Part shown: in pieces, positions 26,385 to 36,845 of the stretch
How positions within the stretch are numbered: position 1 is the first letter of the stretch
How the letters are laid out: every line of letters starts with the position of its first letter
Notes under the pieces: generated by a model
Database searches by the model: none
Told to the model about the DNA's origin: nothing
The model's input: only the letters and a program-made list of their open reading frames with translations
Made by a program: the position numbers and the translations under genes
NCBI RefSeq assembly: GCF_030486405.1
Contig: NZ_CP129613.1
Span: 4,712,001-4,776,000, forward strand
From: Mycolicibacterium sp. HK-90
Lineage (GTDB): Bacteria; Actinomycetota; Actinomycetes; Mycobacteriales; Mycobacteriaceae
Reading direction: 5' to 3'
Length of the DNA: 64,000 nt

Positions 26385-26948
26385 GTGAAACGGGTGGCAG
26401 CGGATTCGGTGGCGCCGGCCGCCATCTTGACGGCCGTACTCACGCTCGCCGGATGCGGATCGGGCGATTCCACCGTCTCCAAGACACCCGAGGCGGGCCC
26501 CGGCCCGGCGCCGACCTCGGTGGCGAAACCGGCCGCGAAACCCGCTCCCTCGCCGGCCCCGGCGCCCGCCGACCCGTGCGCGGTGAACCTGGCCGCCCCG
26601 GAGATCGCCAGGGCCGTCTCCGAGTTGCCGCGGGACCCGCGCAGCAATCAGGCCTGGAGCCCCGAACCGGTCGCGGGCAACTACAACGAGTGCGCGCAGT
26701 TGTCGGCCGTGATCGTGCGGGCCAACACCAACTCCGAGAACCCCAACACCCGCGCCGTGCTGTTCCACCTCGGCAAGTTCATCCCCACCGGCGTGCCCGA
26801 CACGTACGGCTTCAACGGCGTCGACCGATCCGCCAGCACGGGTGACACCGTGGCGCTGCAGTACTCCGGCGGATTCCACGGGCTGGCCAGCACGGTGAAG
26901 TTCCGCTGGAACGGCGGCGGGGTTGAGTTGATGGGCAACGTCGGCTGA
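26385..26948 (+). CDS. lprE: Lipoprotein LprE (Rv1252c orthologue)
   Basis: 187 residues from the GTG at 26385. The signal peptide ends in the lipobox LAGC with the cysteine near residue 24, so it should be lipid-anchored on the outer face of the membrane. A proline/alanine-rich linker (PAPTSVAKPAAKPAP) leads to a globular LppP/LprE domain with NECAQLSAVIVRA and a PDTYGF segment. In M. tuberculosis LprE is a surface lipoprotein linked to innate immune modulation. It is divergent from deaD, as in Rv1252c-Rv1253. Confidence 0.88.
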   Translation: MKRVAADSVAPAAILTAVLTLAGCGSGDSTVSKTPEAGPGPAPTSVAKPAAKPAPSPAPAPADPCAVNLAAPEIARAVSELPRDPRSNQAWSPEPVAGNYNECAQLSAVIVRANTNSENPNTRAVLFHLGKFIPTGVPDTYGFNGVDRSASTGDTVALQYSGGFHGLASTVKFRWNGGGVELMGNVG

Positions 26949-26960
26949 GATTTCGTCCAG

Positions 26961-27022
26961 CCGCGAAACAGCGGTCAGGGTCGTGAAGTCAGTGGGTTGA
27001 CAACCGTGGCTTCACGTTCGCG
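26961..27022 (+). repeat. 61-62-base element, upstream copy flanking the DUF559 gene
   Basis: Starting CGCGAAACAG at 26961 and ending TTCGCGG at 27022, this intergenic stretch aligns without gaps to 27888-27949, agreeing at 42 of 62 bases by my hand count. Read in frame it would encode RETAVRVVKSVG-stop, close to the RETEARVAKSAA-stop that ends the intact frame of the DUF559 gene. It therefore looks like the tail remnant of a second DUF559-type gene or a conserved flanking element. Confidence 0.6.
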
Positions 27023-27055
27023 GTGATTGTCGGATGTGCAGCGCATTCTCGCCCC

Positions 27056-27926
27056 ATGGGGACGATATTCATCGGCAGCGAGGCCATCGCACGGGGCGAA
27101 CTCACCAGGGGTCGCTTGCGCGCCGCATACCGGCCGATCTTTCCGGACGTCTACACACCACGGATCGCTGAGCCGTCGTTCTACGGCAATACGGTCGCAG
27201 CCTGGTTGTGGTCCAAGCGGGGTGGCGTCATCACCGGCCGGGCTGCCGCTGCGCTTCACGGTGCCAAATGGGTCGACGAGGAAGTGCCCGTCGAACTCAT
27301 CTGGGCCAACAACCGGCCGCCGCGCGGAATCATCACCCACAACGACCGATTCGCTCCCAATGAAATCGAGGAGATCAATGGCCTGGCCGTGACGAACACG
27401 GCCAGGACCGCTCTGGACCTCGGCCGCTTCCTGCCCCGCCGCGCGGCCGTCGAGCATCTCGACGCGCTTGCCCGCGCGACGGGGCTGAGCATCGAGAACG
27501 TCCTGCCGCTCACCGACCGCTATGCGGGTGCCCGCGGAATGCGCCGGTGCCGGGAGACGCTCAGCCTGATGGATGCCGGCGCCGACTCCCCGAAGGAGAC
27601 CTGGCTGCGTCTGTTGGTGATGGACGCGGGCTACCCGCGGCCCCGCACCCAGATACCTGTGCTCGACGACTACGGCAACGAGTTCGCCTATCTCGACATG
27701 GGCTGGGAGAAGGCCATGATCGCATTGGAGTACGACGGGATTCAGCATCAGACCGACCGCAAGCGGTACGCCTGGGACGCCAAACGACTGCGCATGGTGC
27801 AACGCCGGGGCTGGCTCCACATCCGGGTCATCAAGGAAGACCACCCCCCGCGAGGTGCTGGACCGGGTGCGTGCGGCGTGGGCCCAGCGCGAAACAGAAG
27901 CGAGGGTCGCCAAGTCGGCGGCTTAG
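27056..27926 (+). pseudogene. DUF559 (Vsr-like) domain protein, frameshifted near the C-terminus
   Basis: The first ~263 codons from the ATG at 27056 read as an AbiEi-antitoxin-like N-terminal part (GVITGRAAAALHGAKW) followed by a DUF559/Vsr-like nuclease fold (DMGWEKAMIALEYDGIQHQ, HIRVIKEDH). At 27844-27849 a run of six C shifts the frame. With five C the protein would continue REVLDRVRAAW...AKSAA and stop at 27926, giving 289 residues. As written, translation runs out of frame to 28213 through unrelated sequence. This is either a real loss-of-function change or a homopolymer sequencing error. The catalytic region lies before the shift. Flanking 61-base elements bracket the gene. Confidence 0.75.
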
Positions 27927-27949
27927 CAACCGCACGTGCTGTTTCGCGC
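27887..27949 (+). repeat. Second 61-base element with perfect 11-bp terminal inverted repeats
   Basis: GCGCGAAACAG at 27887-27897 is exactly mirrored by CTGTTTCGCGC at 27939-27949, with 41 bases between. The element covers the last codons of the DUF559 frame and its stop, and ends 41 bases before the helicase start. It aligns with the copy at 26961-27022. It could act as a terminator hairpin or as a recognition site for the Vsr-like protein. Confidence 0.65.
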
Positions 27950-27990
27950 GGGAAAACAAGTTTGTCGGGGCGCTCGCCTACAGTGACAAC

Positions 27991-30900
27991 GTGTTCGTCA
28001 CCGAAGGCGCGTCGGGGCCGACGGTCATCTACAGCGCGTCGGACCTTGCCGCGGCTGCCCGCTGTGAATACGCCCTGCTGCGCTCGTTCGACGCGCGGCT
28101 GGGCCGCGGCCCAGCGGTGTCATCGGATGACGAATTACTTGCCCGCACAGCAGAACTCGGCGACGAACACGAGCAGCGCCACCTCGATGAACTGCGCGCC
28201 GACGCCGGCGTGACGGTGATCGGCCGGCCCGCTTACACGGTGGCCGGGCTGAGCGCAGCGGCCGCGGCCACCCTCGAGGCCGCGCATCGCCGGGACCCGG
28301 TGATCTACCAGGCCGCGATGTTCGACGGACGCTTCGCCGGGTTCGCCGATTTCCTGATCCTGACGGATACCGCAGCGGGTGAGCGGTACCGGCTCCGTGA
28401 CACCAAACTGTCCCGGTCGGTGAAGGTCGAGGCCCTGCTGCAGCTGGCCGCCTATGCCGATGTCCTGACCGGCGCGGGCGTCCCGGTGGCCGACGAGGTC
28501 GACCTGGTGCTCGGCGACGGCGCGGTGTCCAGCTACCGCGTCGACGAGCTGCTGGCGGTGTACCGGCCACGGCGCCGCGCGTTGCAGGCACTCCTCGACG
28601 GGCATCTGACCGCCGGCACCGCGGTGCGCTGGTCCGACGAAACAGTGCGGGCATGTTTCGGCTGCCCGGAGTGTGAGCAGCAGGTCCGGGCCACCGACGA
28701 CCTCTTCCTGGTGGCCGGGATGCGGGCCGGCCAGCGCGCCCGGTTCATCGATGCCGGCGTCACCACCACCCACCAGCTGGCCGGCCACATCGGTGCGGTG
28801 CCCGGGCTCTCCCAGCGCACTGTGACGGCGCTGTCCGGTCAGGCCCGGCTGCAGGTGGCACCACGGGTGGATGCCAAACCGCCGTATGAGGTCGTCGACG
28901 CCCAGCCGCTGATGCTGCTTCCGGATCCGGACAAGGGTGACCTGTTCTTCGACTACGAGGGCGACCCGTTGTGGACGGTCAACGGTCACGACTGGGGGCT
29001 GGAATACCTGTGGGGCGTACTCGGCGCGGAGGGGAACTTCCAGCCGTTGTGGGCTCACGACCGGGCCAGCGAACGTCAGGTGCTCATCGACTTCCTGGAC
29101 CTCGTCCGCAAGCGCCGCAAGCGCTTTCCCAAGATGCACATCTACCACTACGCGCCGTACGAGCGCAGCACCCTGCTGCGGCTGGCCGGCCGCTACGGGG
29201 TGGGCGAGGACGATGTCGACGACCTGCTGCGCAACGGCGTCCTCGTCGATCTCCTCCCGTTGGTACGCAAGAGCATTCGCGTCGGCACCGAGAACTACAG
29301 CATCAAGTCGCTGGAACCGCTGTACATGGGAACCGAACTACGCGACGGCGAGGTCACCAAGGCGACCGATTCGATCACCGAGTACGCGCGCTACTGCGCA
29401 CTGCGCGACGCCGGTCACCACGACGAGGCCGCCACCGTGCTGAAGGAGATCGAGGAGTACAACCGTTACGACTGCCGTTCCACGCACCGGCTGCGAGACT
29501 GGTTGATCAACAGGGCATTCGAAGCCGAGGTGCCACCGCGCGGGCCGCAGCCGGTCCGTGACGGGGCGCCGATCGAGAAGGCCGACGCCACCGACCGCAA
29601 GCTGCTCAAGTTCGCCGGCGACGGGGTGGAGCCACGCACGTCCGAACAGCAGGCGGTCGCGCTCGTCGCCGCCGCCCGCGGCTTCCACAAACGCGAGGAC
29701 AAACCGTTCTGGTGGGGGCATTTCGACCGGATCAACAACCCCGTCGACGAATGGGCCGACAGCACAGGTGTTTTCGTCGCCGAACAGGCTGAGGTGGTCA
29801 CCGACTGGCACATCCCGCCGCGGGCCCGCAAGCCCCAACGGCAGGTCCGGCTGACCGGTGCCATCGACGCCGGGGAACTGGGCAGCGAGGTCTACGCGCT
29901 CTACGCCCCGCCGGCACCGACTGGCCTGTCCGACGACCCGGACCGGCGCGGCTTCGGCAGTGCCACCGTCATCGGCTGCGACAACCCGGAGGCCCCCACC
30001 GAGGTGCTGATCACCGAACGCCAACCCTCCGGCGGCGATACCTTCGCCGAGGTGCCGTTCGCACTGACGCCCGGCCCGCCGATCAACACCAAGCCCTTGC
30101 AGGCTTCCATCGACAGCACCGCGGCCGCGGTGTCCGCCGGTCTGCCGAAGCTGCCGGCCGACGCGGTGACCGACATCTTGCTGCGCCGCCCGCCACGCAC
30201 CGTGAGTGGCCGGGCACTGCCGCGCAGCGGGGACACCGCCGCCGATGTCACCGCGGCGTTGCTGGACCTGGACGGCTCGTACCTCGCCGTGCACGGGCCA
30301 CCCGGCACCGGCAAGACCCACACCTCGGCGAAGATCATCGCCCGGCTGGCCAACGAGCACGGTTGGCGCATCGGCATCGTCGCGCAGTCACACGCGGTGA
30401 TCGAGCATCTGCTGGATCAGGTGCTCGACGCCGGGGTGGACGCCGCGCGGGTGGCCAAGAAACGCAAGGGCGCCGACCCGCGGTGGAGCGAGATCGACCA
30501 GAACCATTACGCCGCCTTCATCGCCGACCATCCCGGTTGCGTGATCGGCGGTACCGCATGGGATTTCGCGAATGAAGCGCGGGTGCCGCGGCAATCGCTC
30601 GACCTACTGGTGCTCGAAGAAGCCGGCCAGTTCAACCTGGCCAACACCATCGCGGTGGCTCCGGCCGCGCGCAACCTGCTGCTGCTCGGCGACCCGCAGC
30701 AACTCCCCCAGGTCTGCCAGGGCACCCACCCGGCACCGGTCGACGATTCCGCGCTGGGCTGGCTGGTCGAGGGGTCGCACACGCTGCCGGCCGAGCGCGG
30801 CTACTTCCTGGACCGCTCGTTCCGGATGCATCCGGCGGTGTGCGGCCCGGTGTCGCGGCTGTCCTACGACGGCCGGCTGCGGTCACACGAAAAGGTCAGT

Positions 30901-31422
30901 GCAGCAAGGGCACTCGACGGTTTCACACCTGGCGTGCGGGTACTCGAGGTGCCGCACCTCGGCAATTCGACCGACAGCCCGGAAGAGGCCGGCGCGATCG
31001 TCGCAGCCATCACCGGCCTGCTCGGCACCACCTGGACCGACGAGCATGGCAGCACACCGCTGGGGCAGGACCACGTCCTGGTGGTGACGCCCTACAACGC
31101 GCAGGTGACGACGGTGCGTCGGGCACTCGACGCGGCGGGACTGACCGAGGTGCAAGCCGGCACGGTGGACAAATTCCAGGGTCGGCAGGCGCCGGTGGTG
31201 TTCGTGTCGATGACGGCGTCGTCGGCCGCCGATGTGCCGCGCGGGATCGGATTCCTGTTGAACCGCAACCGGCTCAACGTGGCGATCAGCCGGGCCAAGT
31301 ATGTGGCCTACATCGTGCGCTCGCCACAGCTCACCGACTATCTGCCCGGCCAGCCGGACAGCCTGATCGCACTCGGGGCCTTCCTCGCACTGACCGAGGG
31401 CTGTGATACACCCGACCGGTGA
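27991..31422 (+). CDS. TM0106-type RecB-like nuclease fused to UPF1-like helicase (Rv1251c orthologue)
   Basis: 1143 residues, close to the ~1139 of Rv1251c. The N-terminal third is a RecB-family nuclease of the TM0106 type (YRLRDTKLSRSVKVEALLQL) with a cysteine cluster CFGCPEC that may bind iron-sulfur or zinc. A DEDD-like exonuclease segment follows (LFFDYEGDPLW and HYAPYERS). The C-terminal half is a superfamily 1 helicase: Walker A GPPGTGKTHTS near 770, LVLEEAGQFNLA, LLGDPQQLPQ, TVDKFQGRQAPVV and LNVAISRAKY. It likely processes DNA or RNA ends in repair. The GTG at 27991 starts the conserved VFVTEGA N-terminus. A longer upstream frame overlapping the DUF559 gene is spurious. Confidence 0.9.
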   Translation: MFVTEGASGPTVIYSASDLAAAARCEYALLRSFDARLGRGPAVSSDDELLARTAELGDEHEQRHLDELRADAGVTVIGRPAYTVAGLSAAAAATLEAAHRRDPVIYQAAMFDGRFAGFADFLILTDTAAGERYRLRDTKLSRSVKVEALLQLAAYADVLTGAGVPVADEVDLVLGDGAVSSYRVDELLAVYRPRRRALQALLDGHLTAGTAVRWSDETVRACFGCPECEQQVRATDDLFLVAGMRAGQRARFIDAGVTTTHQLAGHIGAVPGLSQRTVTALSGQARLQVAPRVDAKPPYEVVDAQPLMLLPDPDKGDLFFDYEGDPLWTVNGHDWGLEYLWGVLGAEGNFQPLWAHDRASERQVLIDFLDLVRKRRKRFPKMHIYHYAPYERSTLLRLAGRYGVGEDDVDDLLRNGVLVDLLPLVRKSIRVGTENYSIKSLEPLYMGTELRDGEVTKATDSITEYARYCALRDAGHHDEAATVLKEIEEYNRYDCRSTHRLRDWLINRAFEAEVPPRGPQPVRDGAPIEKADATDRKLLKFAGDGVEPRTSEQQAVALVAAARGFHKREDKPFWWGHFDRINNPVDEWADSTGVFVAEQAEVVTDWHIPPRARKPQRQVRLTGAIDAGELGSEVYALYAPPAPTGLSDDPDRRGFGSATVIGCDNPEAPTEVLITERQPSGGDTFAEVPFALTPGPPINTKPLQASIDSTAAAVSAGLPKLPADAVTDILLRRPPRTVSGRALPRSGDTAADVTAALLDLDGSYLAVHGPPGTGKTHTSAKIIARLANEHGWRIGIVAQSHAVIEHLLDQVLDAGVDAARVAKKRKGADPRWSEIDQNHYAAFIADHPGCVIGGTAWDFANEARVPRQSLDLLVLEEAGQFNLANTIAVAPAARNLLLLGDPQQLPQVCQGTHPAPVDDSALGWLVEGSHTLPAERGYFLDRSFRMHPAVCGPVSRLSYDGRLRSHEKVSAARALDGFTPGVRVLEVPHLGNSTDSPEEAGAIVAAITGLLGTTWTDEHGSTPLGQDHVLVVTPYNAQVTTVRRALDAAGLTEVQAGTVDKFQGRQAPVVFVSMTASSAADVPRGIGFLLNRNRLNVAISRAKYVAYIVRSPQLTDYLPGQPDSLIALGAFLALTEGCDTPDR

Positions 31423-32783
31423 CTGAAATGCTTACCGAAACGCTTGCCGGAATCGTCGGTGCCAACCACGTCACCACCGACCCGGACGTGTTGGACGGCC
31501 GCTGCGTCGACCACACCGGGCGTTACCGCGGCCGGGCCAGTGCCCTGGTCCGGCCCGGCACCGACGCGGAGGTGGCGGCGGTGTTGCGGGCCTGCCGCGA
31601 CGCGGGCGCCTATGTGACCGTGCAGGGCGGCCGAACCTCACTCGTGGCCGGGACCGTGCCGGAGAACGACGACATCCTGCTGTCCACCGAACGGCTCACC
31701 GAGGTCGGTTCGGTCGACACCGTGGAGCGCCGGATCCGCGTCGGCGCCGGCACGACACTGGCCGTGGTGCAACGGGCCGCCGCGGCGGCCGGACTGGTGT
31801 TCGGTGTGGACCTGGCCGCGCGCGAATCCGCCACGGTCGGCGGCATGGCCTCCACCAACGCCGGCGGTCTGCGCACGGTGCGCTACGGCAACATGGGCGA
31901 GCAGGTGCTCGGCCTGGACATCGCGCTGCCCGACGGCTCTGTGATCCACCGGCACAGCCGGGTGCGCCAAGACAACACCGGATACGACCTGGCCGCACTG
32001 TTCGTCGGCGCCGAGGGCACCCTCGGCGTGATCACCGGACTGGACCTGCGGCTACACCCCGCGCCCACCCACCGGGTCACCGCGATCTGCGGGTTCGCCG
32101 GCCTGGACGCGCTCGTCGACGCGGGCCGGACCTTCCGCGACCTGGACGGCATCGCCGCGCTGGAACTGATCGACGCCCGGGCCAGTGCGCTGACCGCCGA
32201 GCACCTCGGCGTCGCCGCCCCGGTCGACGGTGCCTGGCAGCTGTTGATCGAACTGGCCGGCGACACCGATCAGACCGAACGTCTGGCACACGCCCTGGAC
32301 GGCGTGGAAATCTGCGGCGAACCGGCCGTCGGCGTCGACGCGGCAGCCCAGCTGCGGTTGTGGCAGGTGCGCGAGTCGGTGGCCGAGGTGCTCGGATTGT
32401 TCGGCCCGCCACTGAAATTCGACGTCTCCCTGCCGCTGTCGGCGATTCGGGGCTTTGCGACCGAGGCCACCGGCGTGATCGCGGGCCACGCACCGGACGC
32501 CATTCCCGTGCTGTTCGGTCACATCGGCGAGGGCAATCTGCACCTGAACGTGCTGCGCTGCTCCGTCGACGCCGAGGCCGGGCTGTACGCCGCGATGATG
32601 ACGCTGATCGCCGAGCACGGCGGCAATGTCAGTTCCGAACACGGCGTGGGCTCACGCAAACGCGACTATGTGGCCATGTCCCGCTCCGAGGCCGACATCG
32701 CGGCCATGCGTACCGTCAAGGCCGCTTTCGACCCGAGCGGCTACCTCAATCCCGCGGTGTTGTTCCGTCGCTCTCAGCCATGA
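31419..32783 (+). CDS. FAD-linked oxidase, GlcD/D-2-hydroxyacid dehydrogenase type
   Basis: 454 residues. The GTG overlaps the helicase TGA (GTGA), an ATG at 31428 is the alternative start. The PCMH FAD domain shows [13 protein letters not shown], the [18 protein letters not shown] segment and [17 protein letters not shown]. The C-terminal cap has [16 protein letters not shown] and [14 protein letters not shown]. It probably oxidises D-lactate, D-2-hydroxyglutarate or a related acid, passing electrons to the respiratory chain. It is the second paralogue in the window (the other is at 13994) and is not at this position in M. tuberculosis. Its 3' end overlaps the convergent MFS gene by 38 bases. 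Confidence 0.87.
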   Translation: MTEMLTETLAGIVGANHVTTDPDVLDGRCVDHTGRYRGRASALVRPGTDAEVAAVLRACRDAGAYVTVQGGRTSLVAGTVPENDDILLSTERLTEVGSVDTVERRIRVGAGTTLAVVQRAAAAAGLVFGVDLAARESATVGGMASTNAGGLRTVRYGNMGEQVLGLDIALPDGSVIHRHSRVRQDNTGYDLAALFVGAEGTLGVITGLDLRLHPAPTHRVTAICGFAGLDALVDAGRTFRDLDGIAALELIDARASALTAEHLGVAAPVDGAWQLLIELAGDTDQTERLAHALDGVEICGEPAVGVDAAAQLRLWQVRESVAEVLGLFGPPLKFDVSLPLSAIRGFATEATGVIAGHAPDAIPVLFGHIGEGNLHLNVLRCSVDAEAGLYAAMMTLIAEHGGNVSSEHGVGSRKRDYVAMSRSEADIAAMRTVKAAFDPSGYLNPAVLFRRSQP

Positions 32784-34446
32784 ACTCGGCATAGATGTTC
32801 TTCCACTGCTCAGGATCCTCGGACACGGGCGGCGACCGGAACACGACCGTGGCCGCCTCCTCGTCGCCACCATGGTTCACGGTGAACTCGACGTAGTCGT
32901 CGTCATCGTCGTCGCGGGGGTCCGTGTAGGGCTCCGGGTTCGGCGCGGGCACCGGCGCGGCCGCTGGCGCGGTACCGAAACCGACCAGGAACAACGCCCC
33001 GACCACGCCGAACAACGCGATGAACGCCGGCAGCAGCATGGACTGCGACATCGCCGCCGCAAACGGCGCGTGCAGGAACTCGGGCAACTCGGCGGCCGAC
33101 CCCTCGCCACGGGGAGCAGCGCCGCCCGCGCCCGGCAGCTCGGCACCGATCCGCGACGTCATGAACGCCGCGATGCCTGCGCTGCCGAGCACCGACCCGA
33201 CCTGCCGGGTGGCGTTGTAAACCCCGGAGCCGGCCCCGGCGAGATCGGGCGGCAGGTTGCGGGTCGCGGTGGCCGCCAACGGCGACCAGATGAACGCCAT
33301 GCCGACACCCATCACGATCTGCGGCAGCAGCAGCCGCCAGATCGGGGTGGTCGGGGTCATCTCCAGCGCCAGCCAGGTCAACCCGACCGCCATGGCCGAG
33401 AATCCGAACCCGATCACCGGCGTCGGGTGGGCCCGGTCGACGATGCGGCCCACCACCGGGGCCAGCACGCCGCTGGCGATCGCGGTCGGTGCCGTCAGCA
33501 GCGCCGAACGGATCGGCGACAAGCCGCACACCGACTGCGCGTAGAACATCAGCGGCAGGATCATCGCGGTCACCGCGAAGCCGATCGTCGCGACGCCCAG
33601 ATTGGCCAGGCTGAAGTCGCGATCGGCAAAGATCCGCAGCGGGATCAGCGGCTCGCGCGTGTTGACCGCCTGCCAGTACACGAACGCCGCCATCACCGCG
33701 ATACCGACCGCGCCGGTCACCCACACCCACGGCGCCCAGTCCCGCGACTGGCCCTCCTGCAGCGCGAACACGATCAGGAACATCCCGACGCCGGACAACA
33801 CCACGCCCGGCACGTCGAACCGGTGCGGCGCCGTCGGCAGCACCGGCACCAGCCACACCGCCAGGCCGAGGCCCAGGATCCCGATCGGCACGTTCACGAA
33901 GAAGATCCACTGCCAGCCCAGTCCGCCGACCAACACACCACCGGCCAACGGTCCGACCAGGGTGGCCACCCCGGCGGTGGCGCCCCACACACTCATCGCC
34001 ACCCCGCGGCGCTCGGCCGGGAAGATGCGGGTGATGGTCGACAAGGTCTGCGGGGTCAGCAGTGCGGCCCCGATGCCCTGCACCACCCGGGCCGCGATCA
34101 GCGTCTCGATGCTGCCCGCCAGCCCGCACCACAGCGAGGCCCCGGTGAAGACGGCCAGGCCGGCCAGGTAGAGATTCTTGGGTCCGTACACGTCGCCCAA
34201 TCGCCCCGCCACGAGCAGTGGCACCGCATAGGCGAGCAGATAGGCGCTGGTCACCCAGATCACGCCGTCGTAGTCGGCGCCGAGCCGATCCATGATCGTC
34301 GGGTTCGCGACCGCGACGATCGTCGCGTCGACCAGGATCATGAAGAACCCGACCATCATCGCCCACAGCGCGTGCCACGGATTCTCCGGACGCGCAGGCA
34401 CGCTGCGTTCGCGGCTCGGGATGCGGTCGATCGGCGCTGGGGACAT
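32746..34446 (-). CDS. MFS drug transporter, DHA2 14-TM type (Rv1250 orthologue)
   Basis: 566 residues, similar to the 579 of Rv1250. About 14 membrane segments: [21 protein letters not shown] in TM1, [14 protein letters not shown] after TM2 and [20 protein letters not shown] in TM5-6 are typical of EmrB/QacA proteins. It carries a ~75-residue acidic cytoplasmic tail ([12 protein letters not shown]). Proton-coupled export of drugs or metabolites is expected. Order next to the Rv1251c-like gene is conserved apart from the inserted oxidase. Confidence 0.88.
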   Translation of the reverse strand: MSPAPIDRIPSRERSVPARPENPWHALWAMMVGFFMILVDATIVAVANPTIMDRLGADYDGVIWVTSAYLLAYAVPLLVAGRLGDVYGPKNLYLAGLAVFTGASLWCGLAGSIETLIAARVVQGIGAALLTPQTLSTITRIFPAERRGVAMSVWGATAGVATLVGPLAGGVLVGGLGWQWIFFVNVPIGILGLGLAVWLVPVLPTAPHRFDVPGVVLSGVGMFLIVFALQEGQSRDWAPWVWVTGAVGIAVMAAFVYWQAVNTREPLIPLRIFADRDFSLANLGVATIGFAVTAMILPLMFYAQSVCGLSPIRSALLTAPTAIASGVLAPVVGRIVDRAHPTPVIGFGFSAMAVGLTWLALEMTPTTPIWRLLLPQIVMGVGMAFIWSPLAATATRNLPPDLAGAGSGVYNATRQVGSVLGSAGIAAFMTSRIGAELPGAGGAAPRGEGSAAELPEFLHAPFAAAMSQSMLLPAFIALFGVVGALFLVGFGTAPAAAPVPAPNPEPYTDPRDDDDDDYVEFTVNHGGDEEAATVVFRSPPVSEDPEQWKNIYAEFMAESDGTTPRD

Positions 34447-34523
34447 CTCGGGTCTGGTGGTCGGGCCTCGGGTTCGGCTGTGCTGGGACGTTGACGGCCC
34501 AGCCGACGCTACCCGTGGCCGGG

Positions 34524-35810
34524 TCAGGCCGGCTCGGCAACCGCCTCCGGAGCGACAGGGAACGCGTCGCCCGGATATTCGCGGACGTCGTCCTCGTCGT
34601 TACGCAGACCGACGAGCAGCAACGCCGTCAGGGCGACCGCCATGCCTGCGGTCATCACCGACGCCAACGCCAGCGCGCCGTTGCCCAGCGCCCCGATCGC
34701 CGGCGCCACGGCGGCTCCGAGCCCGAACTGCGCCGCGCCCAGCAGGGCGGCCGCGGTTCCGGCCGCGTCGGGGTGGCGTGACAGTGCGACGGCCGGGGCG
34801 TTGGGCAGCACCAGGCCCATGCCGGCCAGGATCGCCAGCACCGGCACCACGAAGGCGGACAGCCCGCCGACGTGCGCGAGGGTCAACCCGACGAACATCA
34901 GTCCGGCGACCACCGACCAGCACAAGGCGGCCACCGTGATGGCCTGCGGCGAGAAACGGCGCAGCAGCACCACATTGAATTGAGTAGACCCGATCAGCGC
35001 GATCGCGCCCGCGGCGAACACCAGCGCGAAGGCCTGCTGATCGAGGCCGTAGCGGTCCTGCAGGACGAACGGCGCCGCAGAGATGTAGGCGAACAGACCC
35101 GACATGCCCAGCGCGGCGACCAGCACCAGGATCACGAATCGCGAGTCGCGCAACAGCTCGAGGTAGGTGGAGACGATGCCGCTCACCGCGAGCGGACGGC
35201 GGTGCGCAACCGGCAGCGTTTCCGGCAGGGCGAGCGCGGCCATCACCAGCAGGCCTCCGGCCACCACCACCAGCGCGACGAACACCCAGTGCCAGGATCC
35301 GTGCAACAGCACGGCCGCACCGAGTGACGGCGCCAGCACGGGGGCGACGCCGAGCACCAGCATCAGCCGCGACATCACCGTGGCCGCTGTCGAACCACTG
35401 AACAGATCACCGACCACCGCGACGGCCACCACCGAGGCCGCGGCCGCGCCCATGCCCTGCAGCCCACGCGCCAGCCCGAGCACCGCGATGTTGGGCGCCA
35501 GCACGCACAGCAACGAGGCCACCATGTGCAGCACGATGCCGGCCATCAACGGGCGCCTGCGCCCGAGCGAATCCGAGAGCGGCCCGACGATCAGCTGCCC
35601 CAGGGCCAGTCCGGCCAGGGTGCCGGTGAGGGTCAGCTGCGACACCGACGAAGAGACGGAGAGTTCGTCGGCGATCCTGGGCAACGCCGGCAGGTACATG
35701 TCGATGGTGAGCGGACCCAGGGCCACCAGGGCCCCCAGCACCAGGATCATCCGGATCCGGCTCGGCGGGGCTGGCGGTGTCGTCTGGTCCACGTCGGGCG
35801 TTGATGCCAT
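34524..35810 (-). CDS. Bcr/CflA-type MFS multidrug transporter
   Basis: 428 residues from the ATG at 35810. About 12 membrane segments. [20 protein letters not shown] and [16 protein letters not shown] are diagnostic for the Bcr/CflA subfamily of drug exporters (bicyclomycin, chloramphenicol, sulfonamide). Its start is divergent from the EcsC-like gene across a gap containing a symmetric palindrome and a TTAATTATC-like AT-rich stretch that may hold the promoter. It is not present in this interval in M. tuberculosis. Confidence 0.87.
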   Translation of the reverse strand: MASTPDVDQTTPPAPPSRIRMILVLGALVALGPLTIDMYLPALPRIADELSVSSSVSQLTLTGTLAGLALGQLIVGPLSDSLGRRRPLMAGIVLHMVASLLCVLAPNIAVLGLARGLQGMGAAAASVVAVAVVGDLFSGSTAATVMSRLMLVLGVAPVLAPSLGAAVLLHGSWHWVFVALVVVAGGLLVMAALALPETLPVAHRRPLAVSGIVSTYLELLRDSRFVILVLVAALGMSGLFAYISAAPFVLQDRYGLDQQAFALVFAAGAIALIGSTQFNVVLLRRFSPQAITVAALCWSVVAGLMFVGLTLAHVGGLSAFVVPVLAILAGMGLVLPNAPAVALSRHPDAAGTAAALLGAAQFGLGAAVAPAIGALGNGALALASVMTAGMAVALTALLLVGLRNDEDDVREYPGDAFPVAPEAVAEPA

Positions 35811-35845
35811 GAAGATAATTAGCCCCACACATCAGTTTTTTGTTC

Positions 35846-35863
35846 CCGTGACCACCGTCACGG
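35846..35863. promoter_or_regulatory. Palindrome in divergent gap between Bcr-type pump and EcsC-like gene
   Basis: CCGTGAC (35846-35852) and GTCACGG (35857-35863) are perfect inverted arms with a 4-base centre, 36 bases upstream of the pump ATG. This is typical of a dimeric repressor operator. No regulator gene is adjacent, so the binding protein is unknown. Confidence 0.4.
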
Positions 35864-35959
35864 TCGGGCACCGGCAACGGGTTGTCGTTCGTTCTCCCAG
35901 CGTCAGGTGACGCGTTAGCCTGGCAGTCAACGATGGGTTCACACCTGGGAGGCCCCGAA

Positions 35960-36724
35960 GTGCGTGCGCGTTCCAAGGCCCAACTGCCGGCGACGGTCGA
36001 CGAGACCGCCGATCCCGGTGCGGCCGCCAAAGTGCTCTCGGCAATCATCGAGGGCAGCTCTCGTGTCCAGGCTCCCGCGGTCAAGGCCTACGTGGACCGG
36101 TTGCGCAGCCACCAGCCGGACGCCACCCCGGCCGAGATCGTCAAACGGCTGGAGAAGCACTACCTGGCCGCGGTGATGGCCAGCGGTGCCGCCGTCGGTT
36201 CGGCCGCAGCGTTCCCGGGCATCGGAACCCTGGTGGCGCTCTCGGCCGTGGCCGGGGAGACGGTGGTGTTCCTCGAGGCCACGTCGGTGTTCGTGCTCGC
36301 CGTGGCCGAGGTCCACGGCATCCCCGCCGAGCATCGCGAACGGCGTCGCGCCCTCGTGCTCTCGGTGCTGGTCGGCGACGACAGCAAGCACGCCATCGCC
36401 GATCTGCTGGGCAACGGGCGCACCAGCGGGGCATGGCTGTCCGACGGCGCGGCCACCCTACCGCTGCCCGCCGTCTCGCAGCTCAACTCCCGGCTGGTCA
36501 GGTACTTCGTCAAGCGGTATACGCTCAAGCGCGGCGCGATGGCCTTCGGCAAGATGCTGCCGGTGGGCATCGGCGCTGTCATCGGCGGTGTCGGCAACCG
36601 GTTGATGGGAAAGAAGATCGTCGAGAACGCCCGCAAGGCGTTCGGTACGCCCCCGCCGCGGTGGCCTGCAACGTTGCATGTGCTGCCGCCCGCTTCGTCC
36701 CGAGGCCCTGCTGACCTCGGGTAG
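35960..36724 (+). CDS. EcsC-like membrane-associated protein (Rv1249c orthologue)
   Basis: 254 residues from the GTG at 35960, chosen because a strong GGGAGG (35947-35952) lies 7 bases upstream. An in-frame ATG at 35933 is less well supported. The central part holds two glycine/alanine-rich hydrophobic stretches (AAVMASGAAVGSAAAFPGIG and MLPVGIGAVIGGVGNRLMG). These are separated by a helical region with FVLAVAEVHGIP, resembling the EcsC fold, whose function is unknown. It sits upstream of kgd as in M. tuberculosis, with a 121-base gap between them. Confidence 0.75.
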   Translation: MRARSKAQLPATVDETADPGAAAKVLSAIIEGSSRVQAPAVKAYVDRLRSHQPDATPAEIVKRLEKHYLAAVMASGAAVGSAAAFPGIGTLVALSAVAGETVVFLEATSVFVLAVAEVHGIPAEHRERRRALVLSVLVGDDSKHAIADLLGNGRTSGAWLSDGAATLPLPAVSQLNSRLVRYFVKRYTLKRGAMAFGKMLPVGIGAVIGGVGNRLMGKKIVENARKAFGTPPPRWPATLHVLPPASSRGPADLG

Positions 36725-36845
36725 CGACGAAAGGCGATAGCCTTATGAGGCGGTCGATCGGGGTCAGCCGCGCACACAAGAACACAAGCGGCAAGCCCTC
36801 CTTGTGACGGCTCGCCGGACACAAGAATCGAGGCGAGTGTCTGCC

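Noticed and set aside
27927..28213. Out-of-frame C-terminal extension of the DUF559 gene
   Set aside because: Follows a homopolymer shift and overlaps the helicase start, with no similarity to the family.
32626..34494. 622-residue plus-strand open frame
   Set aside because: Antisense shadow of the Rv1250-like transporter, whose membrane segments and motifs are clear.
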